A stretch of DNA of 64,000 nucleotides from Acidiflorens sp963847715. GTDB taxonomy: Bacteria; Acidobacteriota; Terriglobia; Terriglobales; Acidobacteriaceae. The DNA lies in assembly GCA_963847715.1 (NCBI GenBank), contig CAWKAZ010000012.1, positions 372,001-436,000 of the forward strand, written 5' to 3'. The notes under the pieces were generated by a model. It saw nothing but the letters and a program-made list of their open reading frames with translations. It was not told the DNA's origin and made no database searches. Both the position numbers and the translations under genes were made by a program. Shown here piece by piece: positions 35,324-44,209 of this stretch (position 1 is its first letter; every line of letters begins with the position of its first letter).

Positions 35324-35619
35324 AACGCGGAAGTACATATCTCGGTTAGTTTGGTCTTCGATTTGCCGTCCAGTTCCGACTTCAGTAAGTCGAAACGACA
35401 ACCAGTCTACTCGCAGGTAGTTTCGTTTCTGGTTGAAAATAATAGCGAAACCCCTGTTAATTCAAAGACTTCTTCCAGGTACAGCAAACTCCACAATCGA
35501 TTACAGGAGCGCACGGATGGGAGGCGAGCCGTCCGTTCGCTACTCTCCTTTTTGTAACACGGAAGCTCCGTGCATCTGGAGACGGAACCAGCAAACGGAA
35601 TTGAATCAAGGAGACCATT

Positions 35620-36369
35620 GTGGCCACTTGTGTGATATCCGCGACAACTACAAATCTGCCGTTAGTTAATGTGATTCCGACCAAAACCAAAGAAGAAAGC
35701 CTACGAGGACAAACGCAAAAAAATACTCCCGAAGCGAGCCTGGTGCAACGCGCGCAGCGCGGCGACGAAGAAGCCTTCGAGGCTCTTTATCAAGCGCATA
35801 AGAAGCGTGTGTATTCGGTTTGCCTGCAGATGACAAAAAACATCGCTGACGCCGAGGATCTGACGCAAGAGGCGTTCTTGCAGGTGTTTCGTAGCATCAA
35901 TTCGTTTCGTGGAGATTCAGCATTCTCCACATGGCTCTACAGAATCGCCGTGAACACGGTGCTCATGAAGTTGCGACGTCGGAAGGCGCCGCCGCTGGTC
36001 TCGCTGGATGAACCGGTATCGTCCCAGTCGACGTCCTTGAAACGGGAGGTCGGGCGGGCTGATCTGAATCTCAATGGGGTCGTCGACCGCATTGCCTTGG
36101 GCCGAGCCATGGAGGAACTTCCCGCCGGATGCCGTCAAATTTTCGATCTGCACGAGGTCGAGGGATACCAGCATCACGAGATTGCCGGGATTCTCGAATG
36201 CTCCATCGGGAATTCAAAGTCGCAATTGCACAAAGCGAAAATGAAAATGCGTGATGTGTTGTTTCCGAAAAGAAAAATCCAGAAGCTGTCGCTCACGAAC
36301 GACACCACCAAGAGAGCGGCACAAACCGTCGTTGAGAACTCCGGACTTCCTGCTTGCGGCACTCTGTAG
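35620..36369 (+). CDS. ECF-type RNA polymerase sigma factor
   Basis: 249 residues; GTG start with CAAGGAG seven bases upstream. A 38-residue leader, then region 2 (SLVQRAQRGDEEAFEALY, VYSVCLQMTKNIADAEDLTQEAF, FSTWLYRIAVNTVLMKLRRRK) and region 4 (ELPAGCRQIFDLHEVEGYQHHEIAGI, NSKSQLHKAKMKMRDVL). A basic, Thr-rich tail follows. Paralogue of the 16634 sigma factor: both share EVEGYQHxEIA and STWLYRIxVNTVLM. No anti-sigma partner adjacent. The 296-base gap before it is empty. Confidence 0.92.
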   Translation: MATCVISATTTNLPLVNVIPTKTKEESLRGQTQKNTPEASLVQRAQRGDEEAFEALYQAHKKRVYSVCLQMTKNIADAEDLTQEAFLQVFRSINSFRGDSAFSTWLYRIAVNTVLMKLRRRKAPPLVSLDEPVSSQSTSLKREVGRADLNLNGVVDRIALGRAMEELPAGCRQIFDLHEVEGYQHHEIAGILECSIGNSKSQLHKAKMKMRDVLFPKRKIQKLSLTNDTTKRAAQTVVENSGLPACGTL

Positions 36370-36407
36370 GGAAGTTTTTGCCGTAGCAGTGACCTAAAAG
36401 GGGAAAT

Positions 36408-37484
36408 GTGAGTCTAGGAGCCATCATTGTAATTGGAGCAAGGGACGAGCAGGCATCTGCTCAGTCGATGCCGGGAGACAAAAAGAATCGTTGCTTGCGG
36501 ATCGTTGGCGTGTGTTGAGGTCGTGGGCCAATCGGTGGTGGAACGCACGATTGATCGTTTCCTGACAGCGGGGATTGAAGCGGTTACCGTTCTGGTCGAA
36601 ACAGGGTTTTCGAGTCATTTGTCCTTTCCTGACTACCAGGTCACAAAAATTGAAGGTTCATGTTGTCGACGACTCAATTACGCAATCGCGGAAACGGCAC
36701 GCTATTACGTGCAGAGCGGGATCGATCACGCTTTCATCACGACGGCGGAAACTTACGCGGAAACCGACGTGCTTGATTTCTTCTATTTCCATCGGGAAGC
36801 GCGTCAGGAGGTGACGCGCGCTTATGACAACCACGGTTGGGTAGATTTATGGGCTGTGGAGTGCCGGAGCCTCAGTGAGTCCAGTCTTGTTCACTTCAGA
36901 CTAACTTGCTGCAGACTACGGCACCTCGTGGCAATTCGTATTTCATCCGCGACTACGTCAATCGCCTGCTGCATCCACGCGATCTGCGGCAGCTTGCGAG
37001 TGATGTGCTGCAAGGACATTGCGAAAGCAGCCCGTCCGGTCGAGAGCTTCGAGCAGGGGTGTGGGCGGACGATGGAGCTGAGGTACACCGCGGGTCACGG
37101 ATCGTCGCCCCGGCATACATCGGCTGCGGCTCGACAGTTTCGGACGCCACCCTCATTACCCGATTCAGCAGTATAGAACGGGATTGCCGAATCGACTGCG
37201 GAACTGTGATCGACGACAGCTCCGTATTGGCAAACACTCACGTTGGAATCTGGCTCGATGTGTGCAGTTCTGTGGTAACGGGAAGCAAACTACTGAATCT
37301 GACGCGCGATGTGATGGTTGAAATTTCGGATCCACGTATCTTGCGCTCTACGCGCCCACTTCGCGAAGTCACTTCCCCGGCCGGCGTAAGCGACGATGTC
37401 CACGAAGTGGCTCGAGATCTAGCACGACCTTCCCCTTCCATGCCTAACAACTGGCAGTTGGGCGTGAATCTCATTCAGGAGTAG
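36408..37484 (+). pseudogene. Nucleotidyltransferase-like/beta-helix protein with two frameshifts
   Basis: A GTG at 36408 after AAAAGGGG begins VSLGAIIVIGARDEQASA, like the LGAIVLAGG start of sugar nucleotidyltransferases. The frame breaks at a five-A run (36480-36484); the next frame gives VEVVGQSVVERTIDRFLTAGIEAVTVL. It breaks again at about 36890-36905, and the third frame gives RDYVNRLLHPRDLRQLASD and a left-handed beta-helix tail (GAEVHRGSRIVAPAYIGCG, TLITRFSSIERDCRIDCG, NTHVGIWLDV). Correcting both single-base indels yields about 358 residues. Likely made or modified an NDP-sugar for the nearby polysaccharide genes. Either a decayed gene or two base-call errors. Confidence 0.65.
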
Positions 37485-37489
37485 ATGAC

Positions 37490-37894
37490 ATGTACAGCAA
37501 AGGCCCTGTAATTGTGATGGAGTTGCCAGAACGGCTGGACCAAGCCGAGGTCCGCGCGTTTCTCGACGGTCTCAACCCCCTGCTGGAAATTGATCGTCCC
37601 CGGGTCGTTCTGGATTGCTCGAAAGTCCAGCACATCGATAGCGCGGGAGTCGATAGTCTGCTCCATTGCCTGGAAGAAGCAATGAAGCGCGATGGAGATT
37701 TGAAGCTGGCCGCTGTGACTCCGGCCTCGGCAGTCATCCTGGAATTGATGCGGGTTGATCGTCTCTTCGAGGTATTTGACACGTGCGAGGAGGCTGCTAG
37801 CAGCTTCCATGCGTTCGCGCCACCGGTTCCTCCGTCGACCAGGCCGTGGTACGCGGGATCGTTTCGAAGTGCGGACATCAAAGCTGCGAGCTAG
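37490..37894 (+). CDS. STAS-domain anti-sigma factor antagonist
   Basis: 134 residues. STAS fold: VIVMELPERLDQAEVRAFLDGL, RVVLDCSKVQHIDSAGVDSLL and LKLAAVTPASAVILELMRVDRLFEVF. Ser51 in HIDSAG is the site phosphorylated by an anti-sigma kinase in SpoIIAA-like proteins. A 30-residue Pro/Ser tail follows. No cognate kinase gene is in view; it may act on an EPS regulator. It starts six bases after the broken nucleotidyltransferase gene. Confidence 0.85.
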   Translation: MYSKGPVIVMELPERLDQAEVRAFLDGLNPLLEIDRPRVVLDCSKVQHIDSAGVDSLLHCLEEAMKRDGDLKLAAVTPASAVILELMRVDRLFEVFDTCEEAASSFHAFAPPVPPSTRPWYAGSFRSADIKAAS

Positions 37895-37933
37895 CACCGT
37901 TCTTTTGTCGGAGGGCAGGTGTCGGAGGCAAGT

Positions 37934-38482
37934 ATGCACAGGACGAAAAGGGCGTTGTGGCAGTTCGCTTGGTGGGGCGCTTTGTTGTCTGGCATTTCTG
38001 GCACTCTACCTTTTACGGCTGCACAAGAGGCGACTGTGTTGAAGGCACCGGGAACGGCTGAACTGCCAGACAGTCCTGGTGCGACGGCGAGGCTGCGGAT
38101 CCAGACAGCATCGCAAAATGAGTCTGGGCAAGTTCCTGTTTCGTCAGGCGTACGCCAGTTGGCGGCGATGCGCACTGATGCAGTGGAGCCTCAGGATCAG
38201 CAGTCGCAGGCAACGTCATCGGCGGATACTCCTGCGCAGGCAACCTCCGCGGCGCCGCAGTCGCCTGCGCAGAAGCCGGTCGGGACCGCCGCTGCAGGAG
38301 CGATTCCGGTGAGCGGAGTGGCAGCGTCGCAACCAACCGGTGTCGCCATCGCCCCAGCAAAACAACGGCGCGTTCGCACCATCGTGTTGAGAATGGGCGC
38401 GATTTTGGGGGCAGGCGTAGCGGTGGGGTCGGTTGTTGCATTGACACAAGCGACTCCGAGTAAGCCTCCGGGTGCGCACTGA
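37934..38482 (+). CDS. Hypothetical exported protein with C-terminal TM
   Basis: 182 residues from the ATG at 37934, which has GGAGG five bases upstream (a GTG at 37919 is weaker). Signal-like start (WQFAWWGALLSGISGTLPFTAAQ), a long Ala/Gln/Pro/Ser/Thr linker (SSADTPAQATSAAPQS), then basic QRRVRTIVLRMG and a final helix AILGAGVAVGSVVAL. Low complexity points to a periplasmic spacer anchored by its C-terminus. No family recognised. Confidence 0.6.
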   Translation: MHRTKRALWQFAWWGALLSGISGTLPFTAAQEATVLKAPGTAELPDSPGATARLRIQTASQNESGQVPVSSGVRQLAAMRTDAVEPQDQQSQATSSADTPAQATSAAPQSPAQKPVGTAAAGAIPVSGVAASQPTGVAIAPAKQRRVRTIVLRMGAILGAGVAVGSVVALTQATPSKPPGAH

Positions 38483-38520
38483 TACTGATATCGAGAAGTT
38501 TGCTAAGAAAGCGAATCGCG

Positions 38521-39198
38521 ATGATTTTGAGTTTTTCAGGAATCGATGGTGCCGGGAAGAGCACGCAAATCTTCGAGCTAGACAGCTGGCTGAACGAATC
38601 TGGACTGCGCACAAAAATTGTGACCTTCTGGGACGATGTTGTGGTGATGTCCCGCCACCGCGAGCGCATGAGCCACGCCGTTTTTCAGGGAGATCGGGGC
38701 GTCGGCAGTCCTGAGAAACCGCTGAACCGGCGCGATAAAAACGTGTCCTCCTGGTCGATGACTGTGATTCGATTCTGCCTTTACTTCATGGATGCGATCA
38801 GTTTGTGGTTCAAGGTTCGGGAACTGAGAGGAACCGCTGACGTTGTGATCTTTGACCGGTACATTTACGACGAGCTCGCCAATCTGCCCCTTAATTCGCG
38901 AGTGGTTCAAATCTTCGTTTGGTTCCTACTCAGGGTGATACCCAAGCCAGACATTTCCTACGTGATCGATGCCGATCCAGTTGCTGCTCAGGCGCGCAAG
39001 CCGGAATATCCGCTAAGTTTCGTCCATCGAAATCGCGCGGCATATCTGAAGCTGGCCAATCTCGCCGACAATATGACTGTCATCGAAGAGGGTATGGTCC
39101 CCCAGATGCAAAAAAAGATCAGGCAGGAAATGCTGCGCGAGCTGTGGACCGGCACGAGTTCGGTTCTTACCGTCAGCCATTCATCGCACGCGCGATAA
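38521..39198 (+). CDS. Thymidylate-kinase-like P-loop kinase
   Basis: 225 residues from the ATG at 38521 (a TTG at 38500 is also open). Walker A in MILSFSGIDGAGKST, DRYIYDELANLP as the DRY/DRx motif, and PDISYVIDADPVAAQARKPEYP as the lid region. It resembles dTMP kinase but has a long hydrophobic middle (MTVIRFCLYFMDAISLWFKVREL). Relatives of this type sit in surface-polysaccharide loci in many bacteria, where their substrate is unknown. The housekeeping tmk role is less likely in this context. Confidence 0.78.
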   Translation: MILSFSGIDGAGKSTQIFELDSWLNESGLRTKIVTFWDDVVVMSRHRERMSHAVFQGDRGVGSPEKPLNRRDKNVSSWSMTVIRFCLYFMDAISLWFKVRELRGTADVVIFDRYIYDELANLPLNSRVVQIFVWFLLRVIPKPDISYVIDADPVAAQARKPEYPLSFVHRNRAAYLKLANLADNMTVIEEGMVPQMQKKIRQEMLRELWTGTSSVLTVSHSSHAR

Positions 39199-39295
39199 CG
39201 ATGCTACGCATTTGATCTTCCTACTGACGCGTTAGCCAACATCTCCCCCTAAGAATTCATCGAAGCTGCAGGACCCCCAACGGCCCGGAGCGAGA

Positions 39296-40891
39296 ATGAA
39301 GATTTGTTTAGTCACTACCTTTCCACCCAGCCAGGGTGGGCTCAGCGAGTACGGGCTGCATATTGCGCAGGAGTTGCGGGGCGATCCGTTTCTTAGCCTA
39401 ACCATCCTTGCCGATCAAATTTCTCCTCCACGGCCGGAACTGGATGGATTTTCCGTGCAAAGGTGTTGGTCATTTAACGATCCGTTGAGTTCGGTTCGGA
39501 TTTTGCAGACACTGCGAAAACTGAAACCGGACGTGGTGTGGTTCAATCTGCTGTTTAGCACCTTCGGACGCAATCCGCTGATTGCCTTCTCGGGCCTTCT
39601 GACGCCGCTACTAGCCCGTCTGACGGGCCGATATACCCATGTAACCTTGCACCATTTGATGGATACGGTGGATTTGAAGGACGCCGGTATTCAGCACCCC
39701 CGCGCGTACCGCCTAGCTGGCGCCGTTGCTACCCGGATGCTCCTGCGCTCGAATTCCGTTTCGGTGCTTATGCCCGGATATCGCAAGATCTTGCACGAAA
39801 AATATGGCCGCGACAATATCCATCTGCGATCACATGGCATATTGACGGCGCGTCCCGAGTATCCGGATTTTTCCCGGCGCGGAAATCCGAAACATCGGAT
39901 TCTCGCTTTCGGTAAGTGGGGAACGTACAAACGGCTGGAACTCATGATCGATGCGTTCAAAATCGTGGCCGAGACTTTGCCGACCGTTAAGTTAGTGGTT
40001 GCCGGTGGAAACCATCCGCAGGCAGCGGGCTACGTAGAATCGGTGCAGAAGAAATGGGCGCGAGACTCCAGGATCGAGTTTACGGGGTACCTCGATGAGG
40101 ACCGGCTGCCGGATCTCTTCCAGAGTTCGTCGGTTGCGGTGATGCCGTATTCGTCCTCGACTGGGTGCAGCGGAGTCGCACACCTGGCTTGCGCTTATGG
40201 CGTGCCGATCGTCTGCTCAGATCTGCCAGATTTTCGTCAGATGGCCGACGGAGAGGACATTGCAATCGAATTCTACCGGCCTGGAAACGCGCAGGATCTA
40301 GCCGACTGCCTGATTCGTTTCCTGACAGATTCAGAAAAACAGCAAGCGATGGCGGTGCAGAACTTCTCGGCAGCTCTGCGTATGACGATGCCAACCATCG
40401 TTCAGAAATATTTGCGTCATTTCGAACTGCACCAGCGGGCCGCCGCTCTCCGCTACGTCAGCCGTTTTCGGAAGCTGCCGAGTTGGCTGCCTTCTAAAGC
40501 TCCGCTCTTGCGACTGATGACACGGAATTCCCTGGGTTGGGTCCACCGGTCCGCCGTTCGGCGCGCCGAGACGCAACGTCCTGCAAATCCGCAAGTCCCG
40601 AAGAACGGGCGCAACGGAAATCATCCACTACTGAATGTTAACAATAACGCTGGTGGAAAAATGACTCGACCCGGAACTCCCGTTAACTGTCACGGTGTAC
40701 GCGGCGGAGGAAACGTGGTTGGCGCCGATACCGCCGCAAGAACTGGTGACGATGCCGAGAGCAACAATCGCGCAAATGGCGAGTACCCGCACCTTGCGTC
40801 GGCCAAACGCACCGATGAAAGTGAATCCGGCGATTCCGACGGACACCAGCCATCCAGCATAGATGGGGACCGCCTTCCTCCGCGAGGATAG
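39296..40891 (+). CDS. GT4-family glycosyltransferase with run-on C-terminus
   Basis: 531 residues. GT-B fold: N-terminal LVTTFPPSQGGLSEYGLHIA, C-terminal Rossmann part ILAFGKWGTYKRLELMIDAF, VKLVVAGGNHP, IEFTGYLDEDRLPDLFQSSSVAVMPYSSS and GCSGVAHLACAYGVPIVCSD. Adds a sugar to a lipid-linked or growing glycan at the inner membrane. The usual GT4 E-x7-E pair is not evident. The last 88 or so residues (after GRNGNHPLLN) are antisense to the next gene and read as nonsense; the other two frames both stop at about 40637-40645, so the true end is probably there. Confidence 0.85.
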   Translation: MKICLVTTFPPSQGGLSEYGLHIAQELRGDPFLSLTILADQISPPRPELDGFSVQRCWSFNDPLSSVRILQTLRKLKPDVVWFNLLFSTFGRNPLIAFSGLLTPLLARLTGRYTHVTLHHLMDTVDLKDAGIQHPRAYRLAGAVATRMLLRSNSVSVLMPGYRKILHEKYGRDNIHLRSHGILTARPEYPDFSRRGNPKHRILAFGKWGTYKRLELMIDAFKIVAETLPTVKLVVAGGNHPQAAGYVESVQKKWARDSRIEFTGYLDEDRLPDLFQSSSVAVMPYSSSTGCSGVAHLACAYGVPIVCSDLPDFRQMADGEDIAIEFYRPGNAQDLADCLIRFLTDSEKQQAMAVQNFSAALRMTMPTIVQKYLRHFELHQRAAALRYVSRFRKLPSWLPSKAPLLRLMTRNSLGWVHRSAVRRAETQRPANPQVPKNGRNGNHPLLNVNNNAGGKMTRPGTPVNCHGVRGGGNVVGADTAARTGDDAESNNRANGEYPHLASAKRTDESESGDSDGHQPSSIDGDRLPPRG

Positions 40892-42427
40892 GTTTGCAGC
40901 GACGGACGACCCACCGGAAATTGTGAGTGCAGATGTTGCTGTCTTCGATCCGGGAGTCAGCGTAGCCGGCGAGAATGCGCAGTTCCAACCGCTCGGCAGA
41001 CCCGCGCAGGAAAGCGACACTGGATTATTAAACGAGCCCGATTGCGGCTTCGCAGTGACGATAAGCTTTCCCGTGTTGCCGGCCGGAATCATGACGGATG
41101 TGGGTGATGCGCTCAGAGTCAAGGTCGGCGGGGGACCCCCGCCTGCGTTACATGAGGGAGTGTAGGCGATGCTTCCGGTAATTTGGTTGGTCAGACTCGG
41201 CTTGCCCATCGCTTGCACGAATAACTTGTAGTTGCCGCTCGGGATTGGAAAGCTGCATAGATTCAGTGAATGAGTTCCTGCCGCCGCATCGGTGAGCGGC
41301 ATCAGGTTCTGACCGTCGCTGCTGACGTAGACGGTATATTTCTCAACGGTCTCTTCATTGCCGCCTATTGTCCACTGCAAAGCATTTCCGGACACGGAAG
41401 CTGACAGCGTGAAGCAGTTGTCGATGCCAGATTCGATCTCCGTGCCTTCTTCGTAGTCGTTCCAGGTAACGAGTTGCAAGTCGGACAGTTGCTTCCCCGA
41501 GTTATACAGGGTGTTGACCTTGGCAAATGTCTGCAACCACGTTTGACCGCATTGTTGGCCCATGATTCGGTTGGAGCCCCAGGAGGCCAGCGTGTCGTTG
41601 AATCCCTTGTATGTCGCTCCCACTGTTCGCTCGCTCGGAAATGACATCCCTGTGTTGTAGAAGCTGGAAAGATAGCCGATGCCGTAGTCGTTGGTGGTGG
41701 GCATCACCCAGGAATAGCTGCCGCCGCTCAGCACGTGACTGAACCCGTCGTTATTTTGAAATAGGAAATACGGATGAGTGCTCAACGCCGCGTTCGCCGC
41801 GTTCCAATCGACCGAGTAGGACAGATCGATGTTGAAGTTCGTAACGACTGGCTGTCCCTGCTCGGTCATATATGCGGGCGAAGGGAAATATTTTTGCTCG
41901 ATGTATTGCAATTGATTAATCAATGCCTGTTGTGGAGAGCATCCCTGGCAGGAGTTCCACTCGATGGCTCCCTGGTCGATCATGATGGCAAAGGTGAAGC
42001 CGGGATGGTTCTCAGCGTCGGCCATGACCAACTGCGTCGCCTGATCGATGTCGTTGTTCGGGCCGTACCAGTCGATGATTACCCCGTCAATTCCACGACT
42101 GATCATGTCTTCGATCTGTCGCTTGATCTGTGCGGGATCGGTGGAACTGTATCCGATGTTCATGTGATTCGACTGTCCGAACCACAGGAGCAGATGAGCG
42201 TAGACCTTCGTTGTCGCTCCGGAATAGAGAAGCGAGTGGATGTCAACTTTACTGATATTGCCAGCGCCTCGGTTGCCGTTTGATTGCTTGGCGAATGTAT
42301 TGGCGGCACTTGTGTCGTTGGAAATCTGGGCCGCCAGCGTGGTTGTCGGCACGATGTAGCCGGTGGCGCGGCTTCGACCGGTCAAAGCAAGCAGAGTCAG
42401 GGCAAGGAACAAGTATTTGAGACGCAT
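40628..42427 (-). CDS. Secreted GH99/GH71-like glycosidase with Ig-like tail
   Basis: 599 residues. Signal peptide to GRSRATG, TIM-barrel-like domain (about 70-345): VYAHLLLWFGQSNHMNIGYSS, IDGVIIDWYGPNND, YFLFQNNDGFSH, WNDYEEGTEIE. The last motif, with its acid pair, is like GH99/GH71 enzymes (endo-alpha-mannanase, alpha-1,3-glucanase). A fibronectin-like part (TVEKYTVYVSSDGQNLMPL) and an Ig-like domain (LTLSASPTSVMIPAGNTG) follow; two hydrophobic helices (AGWLVSVGIAGFTFIGAF, VLAICAIVALGIVTSSCGG) are inserted before its last strands, an arrangement seen in Acidobacteriota. GAGG precedes the ATG. A paralogous catalytic domain is encoded at 57473-58456. Confidence 0.82.
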   Translation of the reverse strand: MRLKYLFLALTLLALTGRSRATGYIVPTTTLAAQISNDTSAANTFAKQSNGNRGAGNISKVDIHSLLYSGATTKVYAHLLLWFGQSNHMNIGYSSTDPAQIKRQIEDMISRGIDGVIIDWYGPNNDIDQATQLVMADAENHPGFTFAIMIDQGAIEWNSCQGCSPQQALINQLQYIEQKYFPSPAYMTEQGQPVVTNFNIDLSYSVDWNAANAALSTHPYFLFQNNDGFSHVLSGGSYSWVMPTTNDYGIGYLSSFYNTGMSFPSERTVGATYKGFNDTLASWGSNRIMGQQCGQTWLQTFAKVNTLYNSGKQLSDLQLVTWNDYEEGTEIESGIDNCFTLSASVSGNALQWTIGGNEETVEKYTVYVSSDGQNLMPLTDAAAGTHSLNLCSFPIPSGNYKLFVQAMGKPSLTNQITGSIAYTPSCNAGGGPPPTLTLSASPTSVMIPAGNTGKLIVTAKPQSGSFNNPVSLSCAGLPSGWNCAFSPATLTPGSKTATSALTISGGSSVAANLSSRRKAVPIYAGWLVSVGIAGFTFIGAFGRRKVRVLAICAIVALGIVTSSCGGIGANHVSSAAYTVTVNGSSGSSHFSTSVIVNIQ

Positions 42428-42705
42428 CAGTCCTCGGAGAGCGGACTGAAGCTTCGGCCAGGTAGCGCGCCCGCTGTTAGGGAGTTTTTAGGAAACTGAG
42501 CTCAGGTTAAGTCCGCGGTGGAAGAGGACACAGATCACGTCGGCCAATGGACTTTGGTAACAGGTTGCCTCGCGATGCGGGTACTGCAACCGTGTCTCCT
42601 CGAGGCTTGAGGAACCGCAGCCGACAACTTCTCGCCAACAGCAGACGCAGAAAACTCATCTTATTGAAGCCTATTCAATGCCGTTCGTAGGCGGGGGTTA
42701 TCCCA

Positions 42706-44124
42706 ATGGAGTTAAAGGTTTTCATCAACAAGGCTCTGGTTGCGTGTTCGACCTGTTTGTTGTTTGCACTGTGTGGCTGTCAAGGGCTTAAGAGCGGATC
42801 GACGGGCGGCGGTGGTGGCGGTAGCCTTCAGTCCATCAATCACATCATCTTCCTGGCGCAGGAAAATCGTTCGCTCGATACCTACTTCGGACAGTTGCCT
42901 GCTTACTGGCAAGCGAACGGATATCCGGCGCAACAGTTTGATGGCATGCCGGCGAATGCTTCGAATCCAACCTTCGATGGCACTGGCACGGTGAACGCAT
43001 TTCACCTGGCTACGGAGTGCACGGAGAACGTCACGCCATCATGGGATGAGAGCCATCTGGACTGGAATCTGAAAGAGCCAACTTCGAGTACGGCGACGAT
43101 GGATGGTTTCGTCTATAACGCTGCCAAACTTGCGCGGGACCTGGGTTACACCGACACCGCAGGAATTCGCGCGATGGGTTATTACGACGCCAGCGACTTG
43201 AACTACTACTATTTCATGGCATCGAATTTCGCGACGTCGGATCGTTGGTTTTCGCCCGCTTTGGATCGCACGCAAGTGAATCGCATGTACCTGTTTGCCG
43301 CTACGTCGCAGGGATATGCGTATCCTCCGGGAACAAATCCGCAGGATAACGCGCCGCTGACCGCACCTACCATATTCGACTCGCTTAACCAAGCCGGAGT
43401 GAGCTGGAAAATCTACGCCACCGACGACACCTGTCCCGGAGGAGCCACTGGCGATGCTCCGCAGAGCTCAAGCGGGTTCTGCACATACCTTACCCAGTTC
43501 AAAGCATATTCTTCGCCCAATCCGCTCCCGCCAAACGTTGTGTCGGCAAGCCAGTTTCTAGCCGATGCGCAGGCCGGTACATTGCCCGCCGTTTCAATGA
43601 TTGAAGGAGGCTACAACTCCGGACGTGACGAACACCCCGACAATAACGTGCAGGTCGGCGCCGCTTATGCGCAGTCTCTGATCGATGGATTGATGAACAG
43701 CCCTTCATGGAAAGACTCGGTGTTCATTCTCACCTATGACGAGGATGGCGGACTCTATGATCACGTGCCTCCACAAGCGACTGTGAACCCGGATGGCATC
43801 GCGCCAATTGATCTGAACCCCGGCGACATCTGTAGCACTCCCGGGGGAGCGAACTGTGATTTCAACTACACGGGCTTCCGCGTTCCTCTGATCGTGATTT
43901 CCCCATTCACCAAAAAGAACTATGTCTCGCACACGCCAGCCGACTACACGGCAATTCTCAAGCTGATCGAAACCAGGTTTGGAATTTCAGCGCTTACCAA
44001 ACGCGACGCGGCTCAAGTTGATATGACCGAGTTCTTCGACTTCCAGAATGTGCCCTGGGCTACGCCACCGAGTCCGCCGCAGCAGACAACGTCCGGAGCC
44101 TGCAATCCGCAGCAACTGCAGTAG
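42706..44124 (+). CDS. Secreted phosphoesterase lipoprotein (PLC/AcpA family)
   Basis: 472 residues. Lipobox LFALCGC, Gly-rich linker, then the phosphoesterase family (PF04185): HIIFLAQENRSLDTYFGQLP, FATSDRWFSPALDRTQVNRMY, SMIEGGYNSGRDEHPDNNV, VFILTYDEDGGLYDHVPPQ, FRVPLIVISPFTKKNYVSHTP. The ENRS and DEDGGxYDHV motifs hold the metal and phosphate ligands. Related proteins are phospholipase C and acid phosphatase A. Gene lies alone, downstream of a divergent GH99-like gene; a hairpin at 44156-44175 may separate it from the convergent 44210 gene. Confidence 0.88.
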   Translation: MELKVFINKALVACSTCLLFALCGCQGLKSGSTGGGGGGSLQSINHIIFLAQENRSLDTYFGQLPAYWQANGYPAQQFDGMPANASNPTFDGTGTVNAFHLATECTENVTPSWDESHLDWNLKEPTSSTATMDGFVYNAAKLARDLGYTDTAGIRAMGYYDASDLNYYYFMASNFATSDRWFSPALDRTQVNRMYLFAATSQGYAYPPGTNPQDNAPLTAPTIFDSLNQAGVSWKIYATDDTCPGGATGDAPQSSSGFCTYLTQFKAYSSPNPLPPNVVSASQFLADAQAGTLPAVSMIEGGYNSGRDEHPDNNVQVGAAYAQSLIDGLMNSPSWKDSVFILTYDEDGGLYDHVPPQATVNPDGIAPIDLNPGDICSTPGGANCDFNYTGFRVPLIVISPFTKKNYVSHTPADYTAILKLIETRFGISALTKRDAAQVDMTEFFDFQNVPWATPPSPPQQTTSGACNPQQLQ

Positions 44125-44155
44125 GCAGCGAATTCGAAGAGCCCCAGATCGGAAT

Positions 44156-44175
44156 CGGGCGGTTGCGGCCGCCCG
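44156..44175. terminator. GC-rich hairpin between convergent genes
   Basis: CGGGCGG and CCGCCCG arms around TTGCGG, between the stops at 44124 and 44210. No T tract. Confidence 0.3.
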
Positions 44176-44209
44176 GTCTAGACTCTTACCAGCTCAACAA
44201 GAAAGCAGT

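Noticed and set aside
38521..39198. Housekeeping thymidylate kinase
   Set aside because: The P-loop and DRY motifs fit, but the hydrophobic middle and the glycan-locus context point to a specialised relative.
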